Below, piece by piece: positions 34,328 through 44,892 of a DNA stretch of 44,892 nt. The notes beneath the pieces were generated by a model, which saw nothing but the letters and a program-made list of their open reading frames with translations, made no database searches and had not been told where the DNA came from. Numbering within the stretch: position 1 is the stretch's first letter; every line of letters begins with the position of its first letter. The DNA comes from Oidiodendron maius Zn (taxonomy: Eukaryota > Ascomycota > Leotiomycetes > Myxotrichaceae). Location: assembly GCA_000827325.1 (NCBI GenBank), contig KN832914.1:1-44892 (forward strand), in the 5' to 3' direction. Position numbers and translations under genes: made by a program.

Positions 34328-35451
34328 TTAGATCTTCTCCTTTATCCAGGATTCTAGGACACGATTTAATTCTGAAGGCTGCTCTCTCACAAGCCAGTGT
34401 GAGCTGTCTAGTACCTCAATTCTCAAATCCTCAACTAATGATCTCATTCCATTAGCTCCACCAGGAGGCGAGAGCGAGTCTTTTGATCCTCCTACATAAA
34501 TCGACGGTTTAGTAATTTGAAAGCGTGATGCGGATAATTCTGAAGACTGTCAGTCATGCAAAAGCTATTAGTTACTGATGACTACATATGCTTACCTTTC
34601 TCATGGTTGTAGTGATTATTTCCAATCACGGCATGGTAGGACTGTAACGGCCCCGTGAACCCTCCTTCCTGGAATGCGGAAATGAACTGCTTTTCAAATT
34701 GGGAGTCGGCGAAGTCCTTAGTTGGTTGGATTTCGCCCCTCTCAACGTATGACCGCAGCTTGCCAGTCTCACACCACGTGGACTTGAAAGTATCGTCGCA
34801 CTTCATGAAAAGGGCAGTGAAGAATGATTTGAGCTACCAATAGTAAGTCTTGAGGTCTTTAGTTGGCCGAGTCCAGGACCTACATTCGTTTCGATTTTTG
34901 AGCCTGCATCATCAGCTGTAAGGAATTCCCAATACCTTGCAGAATATTAGATGGCTCTCAGTGTCCAGAATCAAGCCTACTTACGCAAATACATTGTATC
35001 CAAGTCTCTCTTGCATGCCACGGACAAGGCCTTGCAAGGTTACTTCCCTTGCTGGATTAAATGGCACCGACAAAAAGGCAACTCCTAGTACTCGGTCTGG
35101 ATGCCAGAAATAGATTCTTCCTGCCAGGTATGAACCCCAATCGTGTCCAACAGGTACAACTTTGTCGACCTTCTCGGCATCCAATATTTCGATTATATCT
35201 CCTGCCACCCCTTGACTGTTGTAAGCTTCGGTCTGGGTAGGTTTGGAAGAACCGCCATATCCCAGGCAGTCAGGAATTATGACACCGTATCCCAGCGCTA
35301 CGAAATGCTTTGCTTGAGCTGCCCAAAGCTGAGCTGTCTCTGGGAAACCATGGAGGAACAGAAGAGTTGGTTTTGCAACTGCGACCTTGACATAGTAAGA
35401 ATAGGTGAAACCTCGTGAGGTTCTTAAGGTTCTCGGGGTGAGGAGATCCAT
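34328..35451 (-). CDS. Epoxide hydrolase (soluble, alpha/beta-hydrolase fold)
   Basis: Four exons on the minus strand: 34985-35451, 34884-34935, 34596-34833 and 34328-34539. They sum to 969 nt, 322 aa, the normal length. HGFPE is the oxyanion-hole motif. GHDWGS carries the catalytic Asp nucleophile, which separates this group from serine esterases. A cap region follows. GGSKDSLSPP provides the acid and SSHWLVREQP the catalytic His. An in-frame ATG at 35556 would add 35 residues with no homology, so I chose 35451 (MDLLTPRTL). All introns are 49-56 nt and GT..AG. The enzyme adds water to an epoxide to form a diol, probably in the cytosol. It is divergent from CYP-B, which could supply an epoxide. 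No lesion seen. Confidence 0.92.
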
Positions 35452-36182
35452 GATGGCACGATTGCAAGTGAAAAGATGATGCTGAGAACGTTGCTTGATG
35501 AAACTCGCCAAGCTCATATTCTTCGTATTTATTAGCTCGCCAAAACAAAGAATCATGTGAACTTAAAAGTACAGGAGAAATGTCGTAGTTCGGAATACTT
35601 TCCGTAAGTTCCGTTTTCAGGATGGTTTCTTTGGGTTCCGTTTCCGGGTTTTCCCCAGGTTCGTTCCATTGAAGTTGGTGTTACATAGGGCCGCCGTACG
35701 CGACATCATGTTGGTCCAACACAACTCACCTCGCATCCCCCATCCCGCATTGTACTGTACCCCCCATAACATGTGTCTGGCAGGATTTGTATGTCTGCAG
35801 TTTGCGTAGCACCACGATATGCTCCAGCAGCGTCTGGATGCTCTGGCATGATGCTGGCCAACTCTCCATTAATGAGGGAATTTACAACCTTCTACGGGCC
35901 CTAGCATCTTGATTAGGTGGTGATCCTTCTTGTCTGATACTTTCTAGTTGGCCACCGGGAGCTTGAAGGGCAGAAGCGGAAGGATGGACATATATTGGTC
36001 GTCTGACCGAGAATTTCGGAATTTCCGAGGCTGGCTCTCTCCAGCAATCTGGTTTTCCGGTTGCAGTGTTTCGTTACAGGATAATATAGATGTTAAAAGA
36101 GCTCATGCACTCTCGTGATTTGAGGCTGCTTTAAATACTCTTCGATCTGACTAGAATTTTATATTCATTATACCAGATCAGT
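35452..36182. promoter_or_regulatory. Divergent promoter of epoxide hydrolase and CYP-B
   Basis: 731 bp separate the two start codons. TTCCG or its complement CGGAA occurs eight times: 35591, 35600, 35609, 35636, 35642, 36017, 36023 and 36055 (start positions). About 1.4 are expected by chance for a 5-mer on both strands at even composition. Five lie within 56 bp on the hydrolase side and three on the P450 side. A TATA-like TTTAAATA lies at about 36130, some 50 nt before the CYP-B start. This suggests shared control by one regulator. Confidence 0.5.
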
Positions 36183-37869
36183 ATGTTACAATTACTAGTG
36201 CCCAACTTCCCACCAATTCCAGGAGGTGCGTTCGTACTTGTCACTGTCTACGTTATTTATCAGAGACTTTTTCATCCCCTTGCCAAAGTCCCAGGGCCAT
36301 TCTGGGCGAGTTTGACAGATCTATGGAAGTTTCAGCAGCTATTGTCGCTACAATGGCCGGAGAAAGTGGCGAAGGCTCATGAGACCTATGGCCCAATTGT
36401 CCGCCTCGGTCCAAATGATGTTTATTTCACTTCTCCTGATTCCATACAAAGCATATACAAGAGTGGACGAAGTATGCCGAAAAGTAATTTCTACAGTGCC
36501 TTTACAGCCTTCAAACCGAATATTTTTGGTATGCAGGATGAGGATGTAAGTCATTAACTATATATTTCAAATCACTTGCTGAGAAGACTAGCTTCACTCT
36601 CAGCGAAGAAGACAGATGTCTCGAGGGTTTTCAAAGACTGGCATCTCCAAGATGGAGCAGGTATTCGACAAAAATATCATCCAGCTCCGAAAAAAGCTTG
36701 ATAAATGTGCAGAATCCCAGACAAGTGTAGACTTGAAGGAAGTTATCGCCTACTACATGTACGATGTCCTGGGCGAGATAGCCTTTGATGCTACCTTCAA
36801 TTCACAGACGGAGAGCCGACCTGAATGCCTTCCACCCATCAACGAACACATATTCCTCAGCTGCCTACTAGGTTCTTCTTCATCGATACTATCAGTCTCA
36901 AGAAAAGTTATCCACCATCTCCCGATTCCGTGGCTTCAGAATCTCTTGGAAGGTAGAAAGGCTCTGCAGATTACTACCGAGAAATGTGTTCGCGTGAAGA
37001 TGGAGCAGGCCAGCGAAGAAGAGGACAAAGAGAAAGTGAACTTGCTGGATCACCTTCTTGCTGCAAAAGATCCCGAGACTGGTGCTCGATTAGACTTTGA
37101 AGACCTTGCCTCTGAAGCATTTTTATTCATGTAAATCATATTCTTTTGGTCTGTTCGTCATCATACCCTGTTAACAAAATCTAGTGTGGCAGGATCCCAT
37201 ACGACATCAAGCACTCTAACTTTACTTTTTGCTCATCTTCTGAGCAATCCTCACATCCTACAGCAGGTAGTTGAGGAGCTTGACGAGAACTTGCCATTTT
37301 CTGAAGCTGCATACTCTGATGTGGGCTTGGAAAACAAGCTGCCAATTCTGACAGCATGCGTTCGAGAAAACTTCCGCATTAATCCGGTCTTTACTATGCC
37401 ACTACCGCGAGTTATTACGGCTCCAGGAGGCATAGATATCGGTGGAATGCACATACCACAAGGAGTAAGTATTTATTACTTCTACTCTTTTGATCCAGCT
37501 AACAGTGTTGTTTAGACAAACGTTTCCGTCTGCAACTATGCTATTCATCGAAGTGCATCAATATGGGGCCCTGATAGCAACAGGTTCGATCCTAATCGAT
37601 GGTTACGCAATATAGAGGATACTGAAAGCATGCTGAACTACTTGATGCCCTTTGGTGCTGGACATAGAGCGTGCATAGGAAGGAATATTGCCATGACAAA
37701 CATCTATAAGCTGTCTACTACGTTACTACGAAACTACAACCTTGAACAGGCAAGCAAAGAGAGGGAAGTAAAAACTCAGAGTGTGGGACTTGACGAGCTC
37801 GCCACAGACTTGAAGGTGTGGATTCAGAAGAGAGACGAAGGAAATACCCCCGTTCCCCAGTCACTTTGA
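36183..37869 (+). CDS. Cytochrome P450 monooxygenase (CYP-B)
   Basis: Four exons: 36183-36545, 36604-37130, 37185-37464 and 37516-37869, 1524 nt, 507 aa. The N-terminal membrane anchor (GGAFVLVTVYVIYQRLF) is followed by the hinge KVPGPFWAS. The I-helix is VAGSHTTSS: the residue before TT, normally Asp or Glu, is His. ExxR is ENFR, the PERF-like region reads FDPNRW, and the haem loop is FGAGHRACIGR with Cys ligand. No stops or frameshifts. It resembles the CYP group containing benzoate para-hydroxylase-like and secondary-metabolism P450s. Its divergent partner is an epoxide hydrolase, so epoxidation followed by hydrolysis is a reasonable guess. The substrate is unknown. Confidence 0.93.
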
Positions 37870-38639
37870 TCAGAATACCCCTAGTGGCTTAGTCCCTAAC
37901 AATATGCCATTTATGTCTTTCATTTGGTACAACTTATTATTTGTCTGAATATACATCATTGTCCGACTTGCAATCCGTGCTCTTGTAATACGTATATGAA
38001 CTTGTATTCAGGGTAAGATCAATGCTTCGGGAGACTAAGTCTCATAAGCAACAGCTGTAGGATGTGACCTCTGACCTGTGAGGCACAGAGATGATCGATC
38101 CGATACCGGGTAAACACTGCTCGTCCTCATTCGAATAGAGTGGGGATAAGACTATAGGAAGAGCAGCTTCTGATCCGCGCAGATTGTCACTCGGGGTGAC
38201 ATATTTCGGAATGTTCAACGGTACATCGATCCTTTTTCTTTCAGGTATATGAAGTGCAGAACAAGAGTTCCAATTTTTTAATGCATGCAAACTATTTCCC
38301 GTTAGAATAAGCATGACATATTTCACTGCCGGTCTTGTCAGGAAACCCCCATGACCGCATACTCATGGGACGGGGAGGGCGACATCGGAACCCGATTCCG
38401 CCATTCCGAAACCAAGTCATTCATCGTAGCATCTCACCTTCAATTAGACAACTACTGATCAACCAAAATCAGACTTCTGCAAGAAGTAGACAATCAGTAC
38501 AGAGTTCAAAACTCCGCGGCGAACCTCTCCCGGAATCCTAAAGTACAAGTATTCCTCGAAAAACAATTCTGGGATACGTGCGAGGCGTGCAGAACAAGAC
38601 CCCTATCAAGCCTCTATCCATTTTAAAGGCCGTACTCCA
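37870..38639. other. Gap downstream of CYP-B
   Basis: No gene is recognised. CGGAA, ATTCCG and ATTCCG lie within 38385-38410, the same 5-mer as in the EH/CYP-B promoter. The frames at 38042-38326 (-) and 38335-38541 (+) have no domain. Confidence 0.45.
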
Positions 38640-39533
38640 TACTACGACAGCAATAATACCTTATGATACGATTCAATTGAAATTAAACTGCACCATGCTG
38701 CGAGTTAAGGACCCAACCAAGCCGTTACAGTTTTCTCAGTGTCTTGGCCTCTCGCTCTTGGATAAACAGCACTTGTTCAACAGCGCTCTCTATTTCCTAG
38801 CTATACCTAAGTGTCTTAATATATGAACCTTGGTTTCCTCTCCTTTCTATTACATATGGCGAAAACTGATCTAACAGGCTATGATCTCAAGCCATTAACA
38901 AGGCACTACAGAAATTGCGAACGAAGCCTCGAGCTCACGCGCAACTACGGGACAGAATCAGACCCGAATTACCTACTTAATACCAAACAGCAACACGGAT
39001 CCAGGCACAGGATTTGGACACATCTGCGCGAATGTGGACGACATTGGCGATGCATGTCAGCGTCTCGAGGCAGTTGGCCACAAATTCCAAAGCGCCTCAA
39101 TGAGGAGAATATGAAAGATATATCATTTGTCTCAACCCCAGACGGCTATTGGGTTGAGCTGGTCGAGCAGGCATCCTACCACCAGGAAGCTCCTGATGCG
39201 CCTATAACCGCCCGCACAACGACTTACCGCCTTAACCACACGACGTTGCGTTTGAAATGCGCGATGAATAGCCTAGCCTTCTGCCAGAATACGACGGGGA
39301 TGACACTATCCCACACTGTCAACAACCCGGAGTCTGGCTACGATCCGAATTTCCTGGTGTGCGACGAGCTGCCGTACACCAACACGTTCTAGGTGGGCGT
39401 GTCACCAGTGGCCAAGAGGGAAGGGGTTGCCGATGGCAAGATGAAGAAGGTCGCAGTCATTCCCGATCCGGATGGCTACTGGGTCGAAATTATTCAGAAT
39501 GTGGCACTTGCGCTGTCTGAGGCAAGCATTTGA
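38640..39533 (+). pseudogene. Glyoxalase I (lactoylglutathione lyase) relic
   Basis: Both halves of the two-domain fungal glyoxalase I are visible in broken frames. First domain: LNCTMLRVKDPTKPLQF, LGLSLL, LELTRNYGTESDPNY and FVSTPDGYWVEL. Second domain: TTTYRLNHTTLRLK, a GMTLSHT..NPESGY block, ADGKMKKVAVIPDPDGYWVEIIQN, ending TGA 39531-39533. Deletions and frameshifts separate the blocks. The Glu of the GYWVE metal site survives in both domains, but the protein cannot be made. The enzyme normally detoxifies methylglyoxal. Confidence 0.78.
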
Positions 39534-39596
39534 GGATTGAGTTAATAAATATTGACTAGGGCTTCAAGCACATATGTCACGATGTCTCAGGAGTAG

Positions 39597-39656
39597 TGGC
39601 AATATACGCAATAGCATACGACTGTATAGTCGTAATGGCTTACGCATGTTGCCACA
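39597..39656. repeat. Imperfect palindrome (potential hairpin)
   Basis: The segment starts GTGGCAATATACGCA and ends TGCGTAAGCC-type complement ACGCATGTTGCCAC, pairing most of its length with a few mismatches. It may be a small foldback or the end of a DNA transposon. Confidence 0.4.
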
Positions 39657-39704
39657 TAAGCAGGCATATAATAAGCGTCGTGTTCTGTAGTCTAATCCCC
39701 TCAG

Positions 39705-39800
39705 TTGTCTCTGCATTACACAATAGCCAATATAACTGAGTTTCACCTTGATTCCTGACTACGACCTCTGCACCTATATTGCCTCTGTTCAAGAATAAAT
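39705..39800 (+). repeat. Retroelement end, copy 2
   Basis: This matches 2264-2360 base by base with few differences: GTTGTCTCT, CAATAG-CAATATAACTGAG, TTTCACCTT-ATTCCTGACT, ACGACCT and CAAGAATAA. It is in the same orientation as copy 1 and inverted relative to copy 3, only about 150 bp away. Confidence 0.6.
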
Positions 39801-39802
39801 AT

Positions 39803-40185
39803 ACGGCAAATTACTAATCTACCATCACTTCTAACTTATAAGCGGAAGGCTCTACAACATCAACAACATACGTTAAATATTAAATAAAGCTATATTCCTT
39901 ATATATTATCTTGAGGTGGTCTCAAGGGAATAGCTGGCTAATAGGGTGCGCAGGTCGTAGTCAGATATCAAGGTGAAACTCGGTTATATTGACTATTGAG
40001 AGTATATGTAGAGACAACTTAAGGAACCTCCTTACGGATACAATACAGTCCTTATATACACGCTTACGGTCCGTAGGACTCGTAAGCTATATACGCAAGC
40101 TCACAAGAGGACTGAAGAAGGGGATGGAAATGATGGTATTTTCGAATATCGAACACAAAGTGATGGTAGATTAGTAAATTACCGT
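39803..40185. mobile_element. Foldback/MITE-like element with 28-bp terminal inverted repeats
   Basis: The left end 39803-39830 starts ACGGCAAATTACTAATCTAC. The right end 40158-40185 is its reverse complement with two mismatches. The 383-bp interval has no transposase. It carries copy 3 of the retroelement end in its interior. TIRs of this size and lack of coding sequence suggest a non-autonomous DNA transposon. Target-site duplication is not clear. Confidence 0.55.
39945..40110 (-). repeat. Retroelement end, copy 3 (inverted)
   Basis: The reverse complement matches 2180-2350. This is the longest match of the three. It includes CTTACGAGTCCTA, GTAAGCGTGTATATAAGG, ATCCGTAAGGAGGTTCC and TTAAGTTGTCTCT. 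The outer end reads TTGTGAGC, which would fit an LTR starting TG. Confidence 0.6.
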
Positions 40186-40378
40186 GATAATAATAATTTT
40201 AGTCCCAGTACTGGTTTTCTTATATGCATAATTGTAGAAGTAGTAAGTGACGTGACAACATGGTCCTAGTCTTGATTCAATGTCATCACACCGTTTTGGG
40301 CTCTATTCAACTAGCTACCCTTCGCATGCTTGCACAGGAAATGAAGATTTATTCCAGTAGAGTAGGAATATGCCAAGA

Positions 40379-42608
40379 CTACCATCTAGCAGTTGACGCA
40401 GATTTGACACTGGTGAAGAGATCTTCAAAACTCCATGGTACATCAAAAAGACCCCCCAAGTTCGAATGCTCAATAAGCTGCTGAAATCCATCGGTATCAA
40501 GGTCCAAATATGAGCCAGCAGGCGAATGATCCATATCTGGCTCGCTGTCACTGAGTTGCAGCAGTCCACGTTTGAGAAGCACTCGGTGATAAGGTCGCAA
40601 CTTACTCCTGAGTCTTCGAGCCGAACTCTTTCGAGTAGAATAGGAATGAATCAAGCTGAACACTGTAGAAATGCCTTCTGTCGCCACAGTTGTTATGGAT
40701 ATATCTGTGTTTACGGGTTCAGAAAATGAGCTCAGCTCGGAAGTTGATTTCAGTTGAGATTGGTGGGCTAGAATTAGCATGAATGCAGAGAGAGCAGAAC
40801 ACAGGAAGTGGTGGAAAATGACTTGTAGCCTGCAGTATTCGTCTCCTAAGGAGTTGAGGTCGCCTAGCAGACGTACGGAATCGATAGCGGCGCTGAGCAA
40901 CTGGTTGACATGCTCTTTGTATGTAACAAAACCATCTGGAGCGCAGAGTAATGGCCGTCGAACCATAATACGTAGCTGGTTCGTGCGGAGGCGCAGCAAT
41001 GTACGTATGTAGTTGCCTGCCGTTGACCCTGTTCTATCCTCTTCTGAGAGGCGAGAGTTGCCACACTGACATTGGGCTGTTCGAATGTCAATAGGAAGAC
41101 TTGCTTGCCATGACATTAAGCGGGCATCCAAACGTTCGGCGCTATCTGGGTCGAACTTGGCGACTCTGCCCTGTCTGTCCCATACGTCTTTCCAAATTTG
41201 ATACCCAAAGCTCACATACGGAATCATGGCTCGCAAGTATGGCAAGTTCGCCTGTTTGATTAGTTGCTTAGATCCTATAGCGAGTGGGGTCACAATGGAG
41301 TCTTACTGGCTTCGGAAGATCGATGATGTCATCTGAGAAATGCGGTGGCAGTCCAGCAGGAAAACTGAAAACTCTATCAAGCACAAAGATGCTCCAAACG
41401 ACAGTTTCCGCTCTTTCTTGGCTTTCTTTACCACTAATAGTAGTCTTGATGATTTCTCGGCGATTGAGTCCAAATTCTAAGGCTAGTCTAGCTGCCATAG
41501 CCACGGTACGAGATGCAAGTCTAAGCACATCGCGAAGGAAGTGGTACATTGCCTGAAAATGTCAGATAAATATCCACTTTATCGATCACTTTAATAGAAA
41601 CTTACCAACAGGAGGAGGGCTACCAGGTCATCGATGCACGGATCGTTTGCAAACACTACCGAGCGTACGGAGTCTTGGACAGAGGCGACAAAATCTTCAG
41701 CAAGGCATTCTTCTTCCAGCCCTTCATTGAGCAACGCAATAGCAAGTACGAGAACTGTAACGTTCATCTCAGAAGCATTGAGGCTCTCTGCTAGAGGCTC
41801 TCGTTCATCACCAATAAGTGTAAGAAGAATATGCCTGATTTGGTCAAGATTTGCTATTGGATATAGCTGGCCAATTACGTCCTGGTAGATATCGACAAGG
41901 TGAACAGCTTTTGTGTAACCGACGTGCCATAGTAGTTCTTGCGGCGTGGAGAAATTTCTTTGCATTGTAAATTCACCGTTTGCTATCAAACTCTTGGCGG
42001 TATCTAGATCAGCTCCTGCTACGGTAGTGTCCCTAGATGTACTTTGTAGCAGTGTCATTGCTGCTCGAAATCCGAACTGGGAGCTGGACGGGCCAGAAAG
42101 TCTTGATAAAGGTAATGGTTCGTTTGTCGGAGAGCGACGTGTCTCATCTGATACGTCTTCGAGCTCTAAGGGCGTCGTACGTAATGTTTCTGAACTCTCG
42201 GCACGTCCTTCTGATGGGGAATTCCGCCGTTGATCTGGAGCAGCTTTAGAGTCGTTACTCCTTTTCTCGAGAAGCTCGTCCAATGCATTCTGCAATCTCG
42301 ACACAACCTCCGTTAAATGCCCGACAGTTTGCTGCTTGTACTTGTTAATCCAGGATATCAAGCAGGAAGAGAGCAGGACTGACTGTGCTTCCATGTTCCC
42401 TGGTGGTACGAACTCCCTCTCCAGTATAGGAGCATTCTGTTGAGCGGCGAGTACATAGTTGGCATGGCGTCTGTCCATTGCAACGAGTCTTTCGACGCTT
42501 ACAAGTTGAACATGCATTTTGAACATACGCTTCGCGTCTCTTTCTGGGTCGTTCTTCCATTGTTCTATAGTCGTGGAACAGTCCGGGATACCTTCTAACA
42601 TCTTCCAT
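40379..42608 (-). CDS. Zn(2)Cys(6) transcription factor (regulator 4)
   Basis: Four exons on the minus strand: 42384-42608, 41606-42340, 41307-41552 and 40379-41251. They sum to 2079 nt, 692 aa. The zinc cluster C-ST-C-KRRKTR-C-NGQTP-C-QL-C-TRRSTE-C lies entirely in exon 1, preceded by RPRKRRE. A coiled region (VGHLTEVVSRLQNALDELLEK), an acidic/Ser-rich linker and a Fungal_trans domain follow (RLALEFGLNRRE, ETVVWSIFVLDRVFSFPAGLP, LPYLRAMIPYVSFGYQIW). The first intron is 43 nt with a GATTAAC branch site; the others are 53 and 55 nt. An internal ATG at 42560 is a possible alternative start. No lesion. It is the closest intact regulator to the EH/CYP-B pair, but targets are not known. Confidence 0.92.
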
Positions 42609-43000
42609 CACTTAATAATGGTAGTTCGACTGACGTCTCAAATCCAAGCTAGCGATGTTGGTGGTCTCTCCTAATGCAAGGTGAGTCAACCAGTATTGCT
42701 TAAAGAGAGAGGAATTCTCGGTGGGCTTGAATGCAAGGATCTCCAGAATCCCCGCAAGACCCAAAGGTTCGACGCTGGGTCGCGGGGGCCGGGAGTATTT
42801 ATGATGACTCGTGCGCGGCCGCTGATCTCGCCAAGATGGTGACGTATCCACGTTTCGCTTCAGTGACAACTGGTCTCTGGACCTTTACCGGAGCGCTCGG
42901 CACCTAGAAGAGCGGTAAGCGCAAAGCAGGGTAGGTTAAGAATAGTTAAGCAAAGTTCCTTACCTTTGCCTAAGGTATCAAAATTCGGCAAATGACTAAA
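42609..43000. other. Upstream region of regulator 4 and transition to AT-rich DNA
   Basis: No gene is supported. The minus-strand frame at 42612-42869 lies directly upstream of regulator 4 and is more likely leader or promoter sequence. Composition drops to AT-rich from about 42920. Confidence 0.5.
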
Positions 43001-44892
43001 TGCAACCATAGATATTAGGTAATTACTACTATATTGTCTATATAAGACAAATGACCCTCTTTAAAGAGAGACTAAAACCAGATTCTAGAATAATATTTAG
43101 TAATTACTTATCTATTAATTACTATATATATATATCGATTCTAGAGCTTATATTATTATTATTATTATTATTATTAATATTCTATTTAGCTATCTAGTTA
43201 TAGAATCTTTACTAGAATTATTATAAGATAAACTATATCTTTTAAAGCTAGATAAAACCCTTATATATTAGTCTTTATATATATAAAGTATCTTTATTTA
43301 ATTCTTATTACTATTTAGTTAGTCTTATTATTAACTATATAATACTATTTAAAGCTTTTATAGCTTTCTTTCTTTCTCTTTCTTTTAATTCTAGATTATT
43401 ATATATTTATAGATTTACTAGAATTTAAAGAAGTAGCTAGTAACTAATAGCTATCTTATTATTATCTCTATATAAACTAGATTTACTATTATTATTATAA
43501 AGTTATAGATAGTTTAAAGAAAATATAATAAAAGAGCTTTTTAAAGCTTCTTTTTCTTTTATTATAGTTTTAGATAATAAAGGATTATATAGACTAATAT
43601 CTCCTTTATTCTATTATAGTAATAGAATAATATATTTACTTTTAGAACTTTTTATTAGAATAGAAATACTTAAAGCTTTATTTTATCTATATAGATTTAT
43701 ATAAAAAGAAAGCTTTTATACTTCTTAAAACTTTAGTATTTTTAAAGTACTTTCTTTTCTTTAAATTTAGAGTTTATATCTATTAGTTTTATACTAGATT
43801 CTCTTTAGAACTTTATTTATATTTTAACTTTATTTTATTATTATAATCTTTAGTCTCTTTTTATTACTTTATCTATTATTAGCTTTTCTTTAATATATTA
43901 TCTATTTATTTACTTTACTTTCTATTCTTTTTCTTTAAATAAAAGTTATAGTTTTATTAATCTAATTCTTATTCTTTACTATTAAAGATAAATTACTATT
44001 ATAATATAAATACTATATATCTTCTTAATTATATTTATTAGAAATAGAATTATATTATAAAACTAGTCTATAATATAAGAAAGAATAATAAGCTTTTATT
44101 ATACTTTCTTATATATTCTTAATCTATTATTAAAGCTTATCTTTAATATATATTTTAAAGAAATATTAAAACTTTAATAACTTCTCTTATATTCTTTACT
44201 TTATTTATTTCTTAAGTTTATATTAGTCTATTATATCTATTACTTTATAGCTTTATTTATAGATTAATATATATATCTATTCTTTTAAACTATATAAATA
44301 ATATTATATAGATTCTTTATAAATACTTTATAATTACTTTATTTAATTATTATTACTATTATATATTATACTTTATAATAGTATACTATTTTATATTATT
44401 TTATTAGATCTTTCTTTATAATAAGATTAATTATATCTTATAAAAGTTATAAAGTATATAATTCTAATTAGATATTATATAAATACTTTTCTCTTTTATT
44501 AATTAAAGTATATATATTCTTTCTTTTACTTTCTAACTATTTACTTTATTTATTCTTTAAATACTTTACTTTATTTATATCTATTAAAACTTATATTTAT
44601 AAAGTTAAAGTTATAATATTATATAATTATTATATATCTTTAGATCTATCTTTATAATAAAGTTCCTTTATATTATATATCTATAAATTTATTATAAAAC
44701 TAAAGCTATAATATCTATATTATCTCTTTAAAATTCCTTTAATTAATTAATATAATTATTATAATTCTTTAGTCTTTATATAGATTTCTTTATTTAATAA
44801 GAGTTTTAAGTATTTATTAATTAATAAGAATTCTAATAGATATTTTATAAGTCTTTTAAGTAATTATTATTATATTTATAATCTTAATATTC
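43001..44892. repeat. Right AT-rich block (RIP-type)
   Basis: Nearly pure A/T sequence like the left block, with no protein-like content on either strand. It reaches the end of the window, so its full size is unknown. Confidence 0.85.
43148..43176. repeat. (TTA)n microsatellite
   Basis: About nine uninterrupted TTA units lie within the right AT-rich block. Confidence 0.85.

Noticed and set aside
41634-42249. Plus-strand frames within regulator 4
   Set aside because: They are antisense to a continuous, family-matching coding exon.
1-44892. Complete secondary-metabolite cluster
   Set aside because: No polyketide synthase, peptide synthetase, terpene cyclase or prenyltransferase sequence was found; only tailoring enzymes and regulators are present.

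Overview
The window is genomic DNA of a filamentous ascomycete (Pezizomycotina; Eurotiales such as Aspergillus or Penicillium is my inference). The signs are genes split by 43-65 nt introns with GT..AG borders and CTAAY-type branch sites, Zn(2)Cys(6) regulators, fungal P450s, Helitron and pogo-type transposon remains, and very AT-rich blocks at both ends (1 to about 1440 and about 43000 to 44892). Protein relics still readable next to the left block carry TGG-to-TAG, CAG-to-TAG and CAA-to-TAA changes, the signature of repeat-induced point mutation (RIP). No tRNA, rRNA or CRISPR array was seen.

Layout. 1-2750: AT-rich block, an aldehyde dehydrogenase relic and a retroelement end. 2756-4645 (-): intact cytochrome P450 (CYP-A, 8 exons, 503 aa). 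6172-7198: broken alpha/beta-hydrolase. 8129-10559: broken Zn(2)Cys(6) regulator whose fourth zinc-ligand cysteine codon is TGA. 11523-13819: intact flavin monooxygenase (10 exons, 597 aa). 14235-17956: graveyard of aromatic catabolism (old yellow enzyme, intradiol dioxygenase, maleylacetate reductase piece, salicylate-hydroxylase-like piece), all broken. 18357-20680 (-): Zn(2)Cys(6) regulator, probably intact (597 aa, with one very short intron). 23112-23381: tail of an UNC93-like transporter. 23533-24784 (-): intact UPC2-type regulator. 26050-27699: transposase scrap beside a truncated relic of the beta-1,3-glucan synthase FKS1. 29047-29554: small orphan gene. 31200-33907: Helitron relic. 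34328-35451 (-) and 36183-37869 (+): intact epoxide hydrolase and second P450 (CYP-B), divergent from a promoter rich in TTCCG/CGGAA. 38640-39533: glyoxalase relic. 39700-40185: foldback element and retroelement ends. 40379-42608 (-): intact Zn(2)Cys(6) regulator (692 aa). Then the right AT-rich block.

How the genes fit together. The apparently working genes are oxidative tailoring enzymes (two P450s, one flavin monooxygenase, one epoxide hydrolase) and three regulators. There is no backbone synthase (PKS, NRPS, terpene synthase) in the window. The best-supported functional unit is the epoxide hydrolase/CYP-B divergent pair: a P450 can make an epoxide that the hydrolase opens. The dead genes at 14-18 kb match consecutive steps of the hydroxyquinol route (FAD hydroxylase, ring-cleaving dioxygenase, maleylacetate reductase), so a catabolic cluster seems to have been lost here. 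All exon joins were worked out by hand from splice signals and protein-family continuity. For every intact gene the summed exon length is divisible by three.
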